Source: Candidatus Rokuibacteriota bacterium
Lineage (GTDB): Bacteria; Methylomirabilota; Methylomirabilia; Rokubacteriales; CSP1-6
Assembly (NCBI GenBank): GCA_003221515.1
Contig: QHSI01000122.1
Location: 1-64,000 of the forward strand
DNA: 64,000 nucleotides
Direction of reading: 5' to 3'
Position 1 is the stretch's first letter, and every line of letters starts with the position of its first letter. The notes under the pieces were generated by a model. It ran no database searches, was not told the origin of the DNA, and worked only from the letters and a program-made list of their open reading frames with translations. The translations under genes and the position numbers were made by a program. Shown piece after piece: positions 42,761-51,048 of this stretch.

Positions 42761-42816
42761 TATAGGCGCGCCTCGGCCGGCGGGGCCCCAGCCCCGCGAC
42801 GGCCTGCAGCGCGCAC
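42761..42816 (+). repeat. Dispersed 56-base repeat, family A, copy 3
   Basis: TATAGGCGCGCCTCGG, core CGGCGGGGCCCCAGCCCCGCG, then GCGCGCAC. It matches copy 1 at nearly all positions and lies in the divergent gap between the serine hydrolase (minus) and the FAH gene (plus), 23 bases before the latter's start. Confidence 0.8.
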
Positions 42817-42839
42817 CCCACAACCCGGAGGAGGCAACC

Positions 42840-43775
42840 ATGAAGCTGCTGTTCTTCGACGACTTCAAGCTGGGAGTGCTCAAGGGCGACGCCGTGGTCG
42901 ACGTGTCGGACACGGTGAAGGACATCCCGCACACCGGGCCGCACAACCTGATCAGCGGATTGATCGAGCGGTGGGCGGACTACAAAGGACGCCTGGAAGC
43001 GGCGGTCGCGCGCGGCGCCGGCAAGCCGGTGGGCCAGGTGAAGGTCCGGCCCCCCCTGCCCAAGCCCTACAACATCGTCGCGATGGCCGTGAACTACATG
43101 GAGGACGGGACCCGCTCGGAGCCCGCGCCGATCAACGCGTTCCACAAGTCGCCCAACTCCGTCATCGGCGACGGCGACACGATGGTGCTCCCCGACGTCC
43201 CCGCCACGATCTTCGAGGGCGAGGCCGAGGTCGCGCTGATCATCGGCAAGCGCGCGTCCAACGTGAGCCAGGCCCAGGCGATGAGCTACATCTTCGGCTA
43301 CATGAACTTCATCGACGGCTCGGCCCGCGGCCTGCCGCCGAGCGGCAACACGTTCTACCAGATGAAGTCGCGGGATTCGTTCTGCCCGATCGGGCCCTAC
43401 ATCGTGACGGCGGACGAAATTCCCGACCCGCACCGTCTCCAGGTGAAGCTCTGGGTGAACGGCGACCTGAAGCAGAACTACAACACCAGCGACATGGCCC
43501 ACAAGATCCCGCGCTGCATCGAGTGGGTCACGTCGATCCACTCGCTCGACGCCGGCGACATCATCGCGACCGGCACGAACCATCGCGGCCTCAGCGGATT
43601 CCAGAACGGCGACCGGATCGAGATCGAGACCGAAGGACTGGGCCGGCTCCGCTTCAACATCCGCGACGACCTCAAGCGCACCTGGGGCCGGGAGACGCGC
43701 CTGGACCGCCAGGAGAAGAAGCAGGAAGGCACGACGCCGCAGCTGACGGGCAAGTACACGCCGGTCCCGCGGTAG
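42840..43775 (+). CDS. Fumarylacetoacetate hydrolase (FAH) family protein
   Basis: A 311-residue FAH-fold enzyme. IFEGEAEVALIIGKRASNV has the metal-binding ExE pair, FIDGSARG the Asp, MKSRDSFCPIGPYIV the Lys/Asp core and IIATGTNHRGLSGFQNGDRIEIE the closing motif. Members hydrolyse or decarboxylate oxo-acids from ring cleavage, for example in homoprotocatechuate breakdown. The ATG at 42840 has CGGAGGAGGCAACC. It is directly followed (no gap) by the aldo/keto reductase, so these two share an operon. Confidence 0.9.
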   Translation: MKLLFFDDFKLGVLKGDAVVDVSDTVKDIPHTGPHNLISGLIERWADYKGRLEAAVARGAGKPVGQVKVRPPLPKPYNIVAMAVNYMEDGTRSEPAPINAFHKSPNSVIGDGDTMVLPDVPATIFEGEAEVALIIGKRASNVSQAQAMSYIFGYMNFIDGSARGLPPSGNTFYQMKSRDSFCPIGPYIVTADEIPDPHRLQVKLWVNGDLKQNYNTSDMAHKIPRCIEWVTSIHSLDAGDIIATGTNHRGLSGFQNGDRIEIETEGLGRLRFNIRDDLKRTWGRETRLDRQEKKQEGTTPQLTGKYTPVPR

Positions 43776-44645
43776 ATGATCCCGAGGCGACCGTTCGGAC
43801 GGACCGGTCACCTCAGCAGCGCGACGCTGTTCGGCGGCGCCGCCCTGGCTCGCGCGAGCCAGGACGACGCCGACCGGACGCTGGACGTGCTGTTGCGATT
43901 CGGCGTCAACCACATCGACACCGCGGCGCGCTACGGCGACTCGGAGCTGCGCATCGGACCGTGGATGGCGCACCATCGGAAGGACTTCTTCCTCGCCACC
44001 AAGACCGGATCGCGGACCGCCAAGGAAGCACGTGAGGACATCCATCGCTCGCTCGAGCGCTTGCGGGTGGACCACGTCGACCTGATCCAGCTCCACTCGC
44101 TCGGCCACCCGGACGACTGGGACGTGGCCATGGGGCCCGACGGCGCCCTGGAAGCGGCGATCGAGGCGCGCCGGCAGGGGCTCGTGCGTTTCGTCGGAGT
44201 CACCGGCCACGGCTGGACGATCGCCGCGATGCACCGGCGGAGCCTGGCGCGCTTCGACTTCGACTCGGTGCTGATGCCGTACAACTTCTTCATGGCTGCG
44301 AACGAGCGCTACCGGCAGAGCTTCGAGGAAGTGCTGACGATCTGCCGCGAACGCAACGTGGCGGTGCAGATCATCAAGTCCATCGCCCGCGGACCGTGGG
44401 CCACGACGGACCGCACCCACACCACGTGGTACCAGCCGCTCGAGGCGCAGGCGGACATCGACGCCGCCGTGCACTGGGTGCTGGGCGAGCTGCCGAGCGC
44501 GTTCCTCAACACCGCGGGCGACCTTCGATTGCTACCGAAGGTCCTCGAGGCCGCCAATCGCTTCGAGCGTCGCCCCTCGGACGCGGCGATGGCCGCGATG
44601 GTCGAGTCGAGGCGACTGACCTCGCTCTTCGGGTTGCCGACCTAG
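43776..44645 (+). CDS. Aldo/keto reductase
   Basis: A 289-residue AKR barrel. The catalytic tetrad is visible: Asp and Tyr in [12 protein letters not shown] (about 49-60), Lys in LATKTGSRT and His in [16 protein letters not shown] is the usual cofactor. Towards the C-terminus it has [15 protein letters not shown] and a conserved [22 protein letters not shown], like the ferredoxin-linked AKR subgroup, but without its Fe-S Cys cluster. Starts at the base after the FAH stop. Confidence 0.88.
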   Translation: MIPRRPFGRTGHLSSATLFGGAALARASQDDADRTLDVLLRFGVNHIDTAARYGDSELRIGPWMAHHRKDFFLATKTGSRTAKEAREDIHRSLERLRVDHVDLIQLHSLGHPDDWDVAMGPDGALEAAIEARRQGLVRFVGVTGHGWTIAAMHRRSLARFDFDSVLMPYNFFMAANERYRQSFEEVLTICRERNVAVQIIKSIARGPWATTDRTHTTWYQPLEAQADIDAAVHWVLGELPSAFLNTAGDLRLLPKVLEAANRFERRPSDAAMAAMVESRRLTSLFGLPT

Positions 44646-44652
44646 CTCGCGG

Positions 44653-45813
44653 ATGCCCCTGCGCACGATCGTCGTGGGGGGCGGGATCGGCGGGCTGTCC
44701 CTGGCGCGCGAGCTGGCGAAGCTCGGGCTGCCCGCCGTCGTGCTGGAGCGCGCGCCGAAGCTCGCGACGGTCGGCGCCGGGATCATCATGAATCCCAACG
44801 CGATGAGCGTGCTCGAGGCCAACGGCCTGGCCGCGTGCGTGCGGTCTCGCAGCGCCCCCTACCTCGCGCGCGACACCTCGGACCATCGCGGGCGATGGCT
44901 GGCCACTCGCGACTATCGCCCGCTCTACGCCGACGGGCGGCTCGCCGTTGGCGCCCTGCTGCACCGATCGCACCTGCACGACTGCCTGCACGATGGCCTT
45001 CCGCCAGGCACCGTCCACCTCGACACGCGCATCCGGGACCTCGAGGCCGGCCTCGACGGGGTGCGCGTGGAAACGGAGCGGGGCGAAATCTACACCGGCG
45101 ACCTGCTGGTCGGCGCCGACGGCATCCGATCGACCGTGCGCGCGCGATTCTTCGGTCAGCACGATCCCGTGTATCTCGGCTACCGCTCCCATCGCTTCGT
45201 GGTCGCCAACCGCGACGGGCTCGAGCACTTCACCGAGTTCCTCGGCCGCGGCCAGCGCGTCGGGCTCGTGCCGATCGGCGGCGGGCAGCTCTACGTGTGG
45301 ACGACGTTCAACTCTCCCGTCGAGGGCCGGGCCTGGGCGCTCGAGAGCGTCGGCGCGCTGCAAGCGCTGTTCGGCCGCTTCACGGACGCGCGCGTGCGAC
45401 GCGCGTTCGCCGAGCTCCCGTCGACCGAGAGCGTCGTGTGCACCGACATCGAGGAGGTGCGCCAGGAGACCTGGGCACGCGGCCGCGTCGCGCTGCTCGG
45501 CGACGCCGCGCACGCGCTGACGCCGAATCTCGGACAAGGCGCGGGCATGGCGATGGAAGACGCGGTCGTGCTCGCCGACGAGCTCGCGAAGGCCGACCGG
45601 GGCGAGCAAGGCGTGGAGGCGGCGCTCGCCGGCTACGTCGCGCGGCGCCGGCCGCGGGTCGAGACGGTCGTCCGCCTCTCGCGGCGCGTGGGCGAGGCGG
45701 GCCAGCTCAGCGGTCCCCTGGCCTGCTGGCTCCGCAACCGGCGCGTGCGGCGCGAGGGCCGGGCATCCGCGCGCGTGCAGGCGGGCCTCGAGCGTCTCCT
45801 CGCCTGGCCGTGA
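44653..45813 (+). CDS. FAD-dependent monooxygenase (salicylate-hydroxylase-like)
   Basis: A 386-residue group A flavoprotein monooxygenase. Dinucleotide motif VVGGGIGGLSLARELAKLG at the N-terminus, DG motif VGADGIRSTVRARF at about 155, and the GD motif LLGDAAHALTPNLGQGAGMAMEDA at about 283-306. This set is typical of NAD(P)H-dependent aromatic hydroxylases such as salicylate or 3-hydroxybenzoate hydroxylase. It ends with an overlap (GTGA) into the ATPase gene. With FAH and AKR it looks like part of a ring-degradation unit. Confidence 0.9.
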   Translation: MPLRTIVVGGGIGGLSLARELAKLGLPAVVLERAPKLATVGAGIIMNPNAMSVLEANGLAACVRSRSAPYLARDTSDHRGRWLATRDYRPLYADGRLAVGALLHRSHLHDCLHDGLPPGTVHLDTRIRDLEAGLDGVRVETERGEIYTGDLLVGADGIRSTVRARFFGQHDPVYLGYRSHRFVVANRDGLEHFTEFLGRGQRVGLVPIGGGQLYVWTTFNSPVEGRAWALESVGALQALFGRFTDARVRRAFAELPSTESVVCTDIEEVRQETWARGRVALLGDAAHALTPNLGQGAGMAMEDAVVLADELAKADRGEQGVEAALAGYVARRRPRVETVVRLSRRVGEAGQLSGPLACWLRNRRVRREGRASARVQAGLERLLAWP

Positions 45814-46595
45814 GCGGTCTGGCTCTCGAGGTCATCGCGCTGCGCAAGGCGTTCGCCAAGGACGGCCGGACTATCGAGGTGCTCGACGTCGGGCGCCTGT
45901 CGGTCGCCGACGGCGAGTTCGTCACGGTGGTCGGCCCGAGCGGCTGCGGCAAGAGCACGCTGCTCCACATCCTCGGCGGCTTCATCCCCGCCGACGCCGG
46001 CCAGATCCGCGTCCACGGCCGCGAGATCGCCGGACCGGGACCGGACCGCGGCATGGTCTTTCAGGAATTTTCGCTGTTCCCCTGGCGGACGGTCGAGGGC
46101 AACGTCGGCTGGGGTCTCGAAGTGCGAGGAACCCCAGCGACGGAGCGTGCGGCGATCGTGGACCGCTACCTGACGCTCACCGGACTCGCCGAGTTTCGTC
46201 ATCTCCTGCCAGGCGAGCTCTCGGGTGGGATGAAGCAGCGTGTCGCGCTCGCCCGTGTGCTGGCGTTCGATCCTCACGTGCTGCTGATGGACGAGCCGTT
46301 CGGCTCGCTGGACGCGCAGACGCGCGAAACCATGCAGGAGGAGCTGACCTCCATCTGGGAGCGCACGGGCAAGACGATCTTCTTCGTCACCCACGACATC
46401 GACGAGGCCGTGTACCTCGGCGACCGCGTGCTCGTGCTGAGCGCGCGGCCGGCGAGCCTCCGCGAAGAGGTCGTGGTCGACCTGCCGCGGCCGCGCACCG
46501 TCGCGGTGCGGAAATCGGTCGCGTTTCTCGAGCGCCGGAACCGGGTCTGGGACCTGATCGCCGGCGAGAGGAGGAAACATCGTGAACCGTCGTAG
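45810..46595 (+). CDS. ABC transporter ATP-binding protein, nitrate/sulfonate/taurine type
   Basis: A 261-residue ATPase of the SsuB/TauB group. The GTG at 45810 overlaps the monooxygenase stop. Walker A VGPSGCGKSTLLH, Q-loop MVFQEFSLFPWRT, signature LSGGMKQRVALARVL, Walker B VLLMDEPFGSLDAQTR and H-loop VTHDIDEAVYL. It should serve the permeases at 48897-50425 on the other strand, since no plus-strand permease follows. Overlaps the binding-protein gene by 14 bases. Confidence 0.92.
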   Translation: MSGLALEVIALRKAFAKDGRTIEVLDVGRLSVADGEFVTVVGPSGCGKSTLLHILGGFIPADAGQIRVHGREIAGPGPDRGMVFQEFSLFPWRTVEGNVGWGLEVRGTPATERAAIVDRYLTLTGLAEFRHLLPGELSGGMKQRVALARVLAFDPHVLLMDEPFGSLDAQTRETMQEELTSIWERTGKTIFFVTHDIDEAVYLGDRVLVLSARPASLREEVVVDLPRPRTVAVRKSVAFLERRNRVWDLIAGERRKHREPS

Positions 46596-47568
46596 CGTGC
46601 TCGTGATCGCCAGCCTCGCCCCTCTGCTCGCCTGGACGCTCGTCGGAGTCGCGGCCGCCGAGCCGGCACTGATCCGCCTGGGCCACGGCTTCGCGGCCGA
46701 GGAGCAGGTGTGGCTCATGCCTGCGCGGCCCGACCTGACGCCCGGTCAGGGAACGAAGTACCGGCTCAAGCTCATCCCGTTCCAGGGCAACCCCGAGCGC
46801 TTCCAGGCCTATCTGGCCGGCGAGCTCGAAGGCGGCACCGCACCCGGTCTCGCCGTGATCTTCGCGCGGGCGCAGGGGGTCGACATCAAGATCGTGGCCG
46901 GGATCTGCCAGGAGGCGGACGGCAAGGACTGGTTCACGACGATCTACATGGTGAAGGACGACGGCCCCGTCAAGAGCCTGAAGGACCTCAAGGGCGGCAC
47001 CGCCGGCGTCCTCGGATTCAAGACCGCGACCGATCTCTGGGCGCGCGCCGCGCTCCTGAACGCCGGCCTGGCGCCCGACAAGGACGTGAAGGTCGTACCG
47101 ATCGCGTTTCCGGCGATGGGCGCGGCGGTGCGCTCGGACAAGGTCACGCTCGGCACGTTCGTCGAGCCCTTCTATTCGGCCGAGGTCGCCAAGGGCGGGC
47201 TGCGGCCGCTCTTCACCGCGGTGAAGGCGGTCGGCTACGATCACGAGCTGCTCGACGTCTGGTTCGGCGAAAAGTTCTTGAAGGCGCAGCCCGACGCCGT
47301 CCGCGCGTTCCTGGCCGACTACGTCGCGGTGACCCGCTACTACGTCGCGAACCGGGAGCAGGCCAAGCGCGACATCCACAAGGCGGGCTACGTGCGGACC
47401 CCGCTCGAGATCTATCTGAAGAACGCGGACTGGAAGCGCGACCCTGGTGGACGCGTCGACATCGCCAGCCTCAGGAAGCTGGCCGTTTTCATGTTTGAGA
47501 AACTCGCCTGGCTCGAGAAGCCGGTCAACGTCGACGAGATGGTGGACCAGACCCACCTGCCGCGTTAA
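46582..47568 (+). CDS. ABC transporter substrate-binding protein, NMT1/TauA-like
   Basis: A 328-residue binding protein. The GTG at 46582 has GAGAGGAGGAAACATC before it; MNRRSVLVIASLAPLLAWTLVGVAAA is the signal peptide. The type II fold is indicated by YLAGELEGGTAPGLAVIFARAQG, IYMVKDDGPVKSLKDLKGGTAGVLGFKTATDLWARAALLNAGL and a VGTFVEPF-like LGTFVEPFYSAEV. Probable ligands are sulfonates, nitrogen compounds or aromatic acids. Confidence 0.88.
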   Translation: MNRRSVLVIASLAPLLAWTLVGVAAAEPALIRLGHGFAAEEQVWLMPARPDLTPGQGTKYRLKLIPFQGNPERFQAYLAGELEGGTAPGLAVIFARAQGVDIKIVAGICQEADGKDWFTTIYMVKDDGPVKSLKDLKGGTAGVLGFKTATDLWARAALLNAGLAPDKDVKVVPIAFPAMGAAVRSDKVTLGTFVEPFYSAEVAKGGLRPLFTAVKAVGYDHELLDVWFGEKFLKAQPDAVRAFLADYVAVTRYYVANREQAKRDIHKAGYVRTPLEIYLKNADWKRDPGGRVDIASLRKLAVFMFEKLAWLEKPVNVDEMVDQTHLPR

Positions 47569-47656
47569 GCTGCGATGAGCCGGCTGTCGCGGCGCCGGCC
47601 CCGGAGCCCACGAAAAAAGTTCGCCGACTGGCGGCGGTCACGCTATGTAGGTCGTG

Positions 47657-48886
47657 ATGACACACGCTGCCGGTCGAATCGCCACTGCGCTCGTTCTGGT
47701 TCTGGTCTCGCCTCCTCACGTGTGGGCCGGCGCGCCTACCGACTCGCTGCGCGACACGCTCTCAACGGTCAACCGCGCCCTCGATGATCCCGAGCTGCGC
47801 AAGGCGCCGACGGACTTGCGGGCGGCGATCCGGACCGCCCTCGCATCCCGGATCGACGCGCTGGAGGCGGCGCGCCTGGCGCTCGGTGACGGGTGGATGG
47901 CGCGCACGCCGGCGGAGCGCGAGGAGTTCACCGCGGTCTTCGGAGACCACTTCGAGCGTACGTATATCTTCCGCATCGCCGCGCACGCGCCGATGTCCCG
48001 CCCGCTGGCGATCCGCTACATCGACGAGAAGAGCGACGGCGGCACCGCGACGGTGGCGACGACACTGGGCAATCGCGAAGGCGGCGAGGTTCCCGTCGAG
48101 TATCGGCTGATCCAGCGCGACGGCCGGTGGGCGATCTACGACGTGGTGATCGACGGCGCCAGCCTGATCGACAACTACAAGACGCTGTTCTCGCGGGTCA
48201 TCGGGCAGTCATCCTTTCCAGACGTCATGGCGCTCATGAAGCCGCGGCCGTCGGAACCGCGCACCGCCACCCCCGCCACGAAAGCGCCGGGGCCGCGGAC
48301 CGCGGCTCCGTCCTCGAGCGCCGCGGCCACGGCCGAGGCAGCGGCGGCTCCAGCCACGCCGGTTGTTACGCCCGCACCGGCGGTCGTGCCCTCGGCCCCC
48401 CTCGTTGCGACGCCCGCACCAGCCGTCGCGGCGCCGCGCGCGGCATCGCCGGCACCGGACGCCGTCGCGCCGACGGCTCCGAGCCCGGCGACGGCAGCGC
48501 CGCCGATCGTCGCGGTGCCGACACCGCTCGTGTCATTACCGGCGCCGGTCAAGTCGTCGCCGAATTCCGAGCTCGAGAGGCTGGTCGCCGACCACGCCGC
48601 GCGAGCGGGCTCGACGGAAAAGCCGCCGGCGCCAGAGCCGACCGCGGCCTACTGGCTGCAGGTCGGCGCGTTCAAGAACCGGGACGTGGCCAGCGGGCTC
48701 GCCGCGCGCTTGCGTGCGCGAAGCCTGCCGGTGTCGGTCGACTCGGTGACGGCTCCGGCCGGCACGCCGATCACGCGCGTGCGCGTCGGTCCGTTCGCCG
48801 ACCGGGCCGAGGCGGCGGCCAAGCTTCGCGAGCTCGCGACGAGCGGCTACCGGCCCTTCCTGGCGGTCGAGCGCAAATCGAACTGA
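47657..48886 (+). CDS. MlaC/Ttg2D-like phospholipid-binding domain fused to a SPOR domain
   Basis: A 409-residue exported protein with signal peptide ending PPHVWAG. Residues about 25-190 match the MlaC fold: STVNRALDDPELRK, RIDALEAARLALGDGWMARTPAEREEFTAVFGDHFERTYIFRI, and the ending VIDGASLIDNYKTLFSRVIGQSSFPDVMALMK. A Pro/Ala-rich linker of about 110 residues follows, then AYWLQVGAFKNRDVASGLAARLRARSLPVSV with RVRVGPFADRAEAAAKLRELATSGYRPFLAV, a standard SPOR domain that binds denuded septal peptidoglycan. Lipid transport normally uses stand-alone MlaC; this fusion would tie it to the cell wall or division site. No mla neighbours. Confidence 0.85.
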   Translation: MTHAAGRIATALVLVLVSPPHVWAGAPTDSLRDTLSTVNRALDDPELRKAPTDLRAAIRTALASRIDALEAARLALGDGWMARTPAEREEFTAVFGDHFERTYIFRIAAHAPMSRPLAIRYIDEKSDGGTATVATTLGNREGGEVPVEYRLIQRDGRWAIYDVVIDGASLIDNYKTLFSRVIGQSSFPDVMALMKPRPSEPRTATPATKAPGPRTAAPSSSAAATAEAAAAPATPVVTPAPAVVPSAPLVATPAPAVAAPRAASPAPDAVAPTAPSPATAAPPIVAVPTPLVSLPAPVKSSPNSELERLVADHAARAGSTEKPPAPEPTAAYWLQVGAFKNRDVASGLAARLRARSLPVSVDSVTAPAGTPITRVRVGPFADRAEAAAKLRELATSGYRPFLAVERKSN

Positions 48887-48896
48887 GAGCGGCGCC

Positions 48897-49676
48897 TCAC
48901 TCCGCGTAGTACGAGTCCAGGCGCTCCCAGAACACCAGCCGGTCGCGCAGGGCGACCATGAGCCGATCGAGCGCCAGCCCCAGCAGCGAGATCACGACGA
49001 CCGCCGCGAGCATCCGGTCCGTCTTGAACGACGCGAGCGAGTACATGACGAGATACCCCAGGCCGTCGGCCGAGCTGATCATCTCGGTGATGATCACGAC
49101 GACCATCGCGATCGGCAGGGCGATCCGGAAGCCGGCGAAGATGAACGGCGCCGCGGCCGGGACCACGACGCGCGCGAGGATCCGGCCGCGCGAGGCGCCC
49201 ATGTTGGCGGCCGACCAGAGCAGGACACGGTTCACGGCCCGGCTGCCGGCGTGCGTCGTGACGACGATCGGATAGAGACATTCCAGGAACACCAGCACCA
49301 CCTTCGCAAGGCTCCCGATCCCGAACAGATAGATGAAGATGGGGAACAGCGCGATCTTGGGGATCGGATAAGTCCCGGAGAAGATCGGGCTCAGGAACGC
49401 CGCGGCGACCGCCGAGCGCCCCATCACCACGCCGAGAGTGACGCCGACCACCGAGGCCAGCGCGAACCCGCTGAGCCCGCGGAACAGCGACTGCCAGACT
49501 TCCACGAGCGATCCCGGGCTCGTCGCCAGGAACCAGAGCTCTCGCCCGATGCGCGCCAGCGACGGAACGATGATCGGGCTGAACATCCCGCTGCGGGCGA
49601 CGAGCTCCCAGACGGTGAGGCCGGCAAGGACCAGCGACAGGCGGCGCAGCACGCCCATCACAAGGGAGCGCGTCAT
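48897..49676 (-). CDS. ABC transporter permease, SsuC/TauC type
   Basis: A 259-residue permease with about six helices. Motifs: LVLAGLTVWELVARSGMF, GYPIPKIALFPIFIYLFGIGSLAK with TYPIPKIALFPIFIYLFGIG, the EAA loop NMGASRGRILARVVVPAAAPFIFAGFRIALPIA, and a last VVISLLGLALDRLMVALRDRLVFW. The ATG at 49676 overlaps the previous permease stop as ATGA, so the two permeases are coupled and likely form a heterodimer. Confidence 0.9.
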   Translation of the reverse strand: MTRSLVMGVLRRLSLVLAGLTVWELVARSGMFSPIIVPSLARIGRELWFLATSPGSLVEVWQSLFRGLSGFALASVVGVTLGVVMGRSAVAAAFLSPIFSGTYPIPKIALFPIFIYLFGIGSLAKVVLVFLECLYPIVVTTHAGSRAVNRVLLWSAANMGASRGRILARVVVPAAAPFIFAGFRIALPIAMVVVIITEMISSADGLGYLVMYSLASFKTDRMLAAVVVISLLGLALDRLMVALRDRLVFWERLDSYYAE

Positions 49677-50425
49677 CGCGTCGTCGCCGCCTGCCACGCG
49701 AGCACCCGGCGGCGCGCCAGTAGCAGGAGCTGATCGCTCGCGTAGCCGAGCGCGGCGACCGTGACGATCGACACGTACATGAGATCGAATCGAAGACTTG
49801 ACTCCGCCTGGCGGATGAGGAACCCGAGGCCGGAGCGCGCGTTGATCATCTCGGTCGAGAACAGCAGGATGAACGAGAGGGCCAGCGACACACGCAGACC
49901 GGCGAAGACCAGCGGAAGCGCGCTCGGGACGACGATCTTGCCGAAGACCTGCGAGCGCCGGGCGCCCATGTTGAGGCTCGCCCACACCATGATCCTCGGC
50001 GTCGAGCGAGCGCCGTAGTAGGCGTTAACGAAGCACGGGTAGAAGCAGGCGAGCGCGATGATCACGATCTTCGACGCGTCGCCGATCCCGATCCAGAGCA
50101 TCACGATCGGCAGAAAGACGATCTTCGGCACCGGATACGTGAGGAACACGACGGGGCTCAGCATCTGATCGAGGCTTCGCGCGACCCCGGCCAGGAGCCC
50201 CAGAATCACACCGATGGCCGAGCCCAGCACGAACCCGGGCAGCGAGCGCAGCAGACTCGCGCCGACGTGCGGCAAGAGCTCGCCCGACCGAAGCGCCGCC
50301 GCGAAGTGCACCGCGATCTCCACCGGGCTCAGCACGAACTCGGGATGCTCAGGCCGCGTAGCGACGAGCTGCCAGAGCCCGAGCACCGCGGCCAGCAGCC
50401 CCCACCCGATCACCCGCGGATTCAC
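49673..50425 (-). CDS. ABC transporter permease, SsuC/TauC type
   Basis: A 250-residue permease that starts GTG at 50425 (VNPRVIGWGLLAAVLGLWQLVATRPEHPEFVLSP). It shares TYPVPKIVFLPIVMLWIGIGDASKI and the EAA loop NMGARRSQVFGKIVVPSALPLVFAGLRVSLALSFILLFSTEMI with the coupled permease. The pair probably works with the plus-strand ATPase (45810) and binding protein (46582). It starts 133 bases from the Rieske beta-subunit end, with family B repeat in between. Confidence 0.9.
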   Translation of the reverse strand: MNPRVIGWGLLAAVLGLWQLVATRPEHPEFVLSPVEIAVHFAAALRSGELLPHVGASLLRSLPGFVLGSAIGVILGLLAGVARSLDQMLSPVVFLTYPVPKIVFLPIVMLWIGIGDASKIVIIALACFYPCFVNAYYGARSTPRIMVWASLNMGARRSQVFGKIVVPSALPLVFAGLRVSLALSFILLFSTEMINARSGLGFLIRQAESSLRFDLMYVSIVTVAALGYASDQLLLLARRRVLAWQAATTR

Positions 50426-50483
50426 TCAGCTGACCGAGAAGTCGAAGGCCGCGCCAGTTCGCCGCGGCGCCGAGCGCTGCGAA

Positions 50484-50564
50484 GTCGAGGGGCGCCCCGC
50501 CTTCGCCGGGGCGCCTCCGAGCGCGGGGGGGGTATGGGGGGCCATCTCGGGGCCCCCATCAAAA
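50484..50564 (+). repeat. GC-rich palindromic intergenic repeat, family B, copy 2
   Basis: Very similar to 225-303: GTCGAGGGGCGCCCCG, CGCCGGGGCG, TCCGAGCGCGGGGGG and a terminal GGGGCCCCCAT followed by CAAAA. It abuts and slightly overlaps the end of the Rieske beta-subunit gene, whose stop lies at 50559-50561, and so could terminate that minus-strand operon. Confidence 0.75.
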
Positions 50565-51047
50565 CAAGCAGACTATTCCGTCCAGCTCGGCGTCGGAATT
50601 CACGAGATCCACCCGCTTGGCGACGATCCGCAAGCCGTCCGCGGTGCGTCGCAGGCGATGCTCGACCTGGGCGCCCCAGATCCGCTGTCGCTCGTGGCGA
50701 TACTCGACCAGGACGAGCGTGGAGCCGACGCGAAGCTGATGGTCATCCGCGTCGAGCACCCGGACGTTGCCGACCTGGTGCACGGTGCGGGGCGCCGGGA
50801 TGCGCGCGTGAGCGCGCGGATGCAGGAACTGACGGACGCGGACCTCGAGCAAGGTGCGGTCGTCGTACACGATCGACACCGACGTGATTGGATCCGTCTG
50901 GCCCGCCTCGAGCGGGATCCAGTACGTCGCGTCGTCGGTGAAGAGGCCGAGCCACTCGTCCAGTCGTCCGTGGTCGAGCAGCCACGCCTCGAGGAAGAGG
51001 AACGCCTCGATCTCCGAGCGTGATCCGACGTCGGCGGCGGTCGCCAT
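50559..51047 (-). CDS. Aromatic-ring-hydroxylating dioxygenase beta subunit
   Basis: A 162-residue small subunit with the NTF2-like fold: FLFLEAWLLDHGRLDEWLGLFTDDATYWIPLEAG and VYDDRTLLEVRVRQFLHPRAHARIPAPRTVHQVGNVRV, then an RIWGAQVEHRLRR strand. It packs against the Rieske alpha subunit to form the alpha3beta3 oxygenase. The start is one base downstream of the alpha stop. The stop codon lies within the family B repeat. Confidence 0.9.
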   Translation of the reverse strand: MATAADVGSRSEIEAFLFLEAWLLDHGRLDEWLGLFTDDATYWIPLEAGQTDPITSVSIVYDDRTLLEVRVRQFLHPRAHARIPAPRTVHQVGNVRVLDADDHQLRVGSTLVLVEYRHERQRIWGAQVEHRLRRTADGLRIVAKRVDLVNSDAELDGIVCLF

Positions 51048-51048
51048 C

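Noticed and set aside
42748-42765. TATAGT and TATATA boxes as a plus-strand promoter for the FAH gene
   Set aside because: No -35 at 16-18 bases for either; TATATA overlaps the start of repeat family A, so it may belong to the repeat.
42654-44474. Long minus-strand open frame extending the serine-hydrolase gene upstream
   Set aside because: It is antisense to the FAH and aldo/keto reductase genes, is Arg/Ala/Val-rich without domains, and the signal peptide and start at 42653 are clear.
48290-48560. Ala/Pro/Thr repeats as a possible repeat array
   Set aside because: It is the low-complexity linker of the MlaC-SPOR protein, with no regular nucleotide period.
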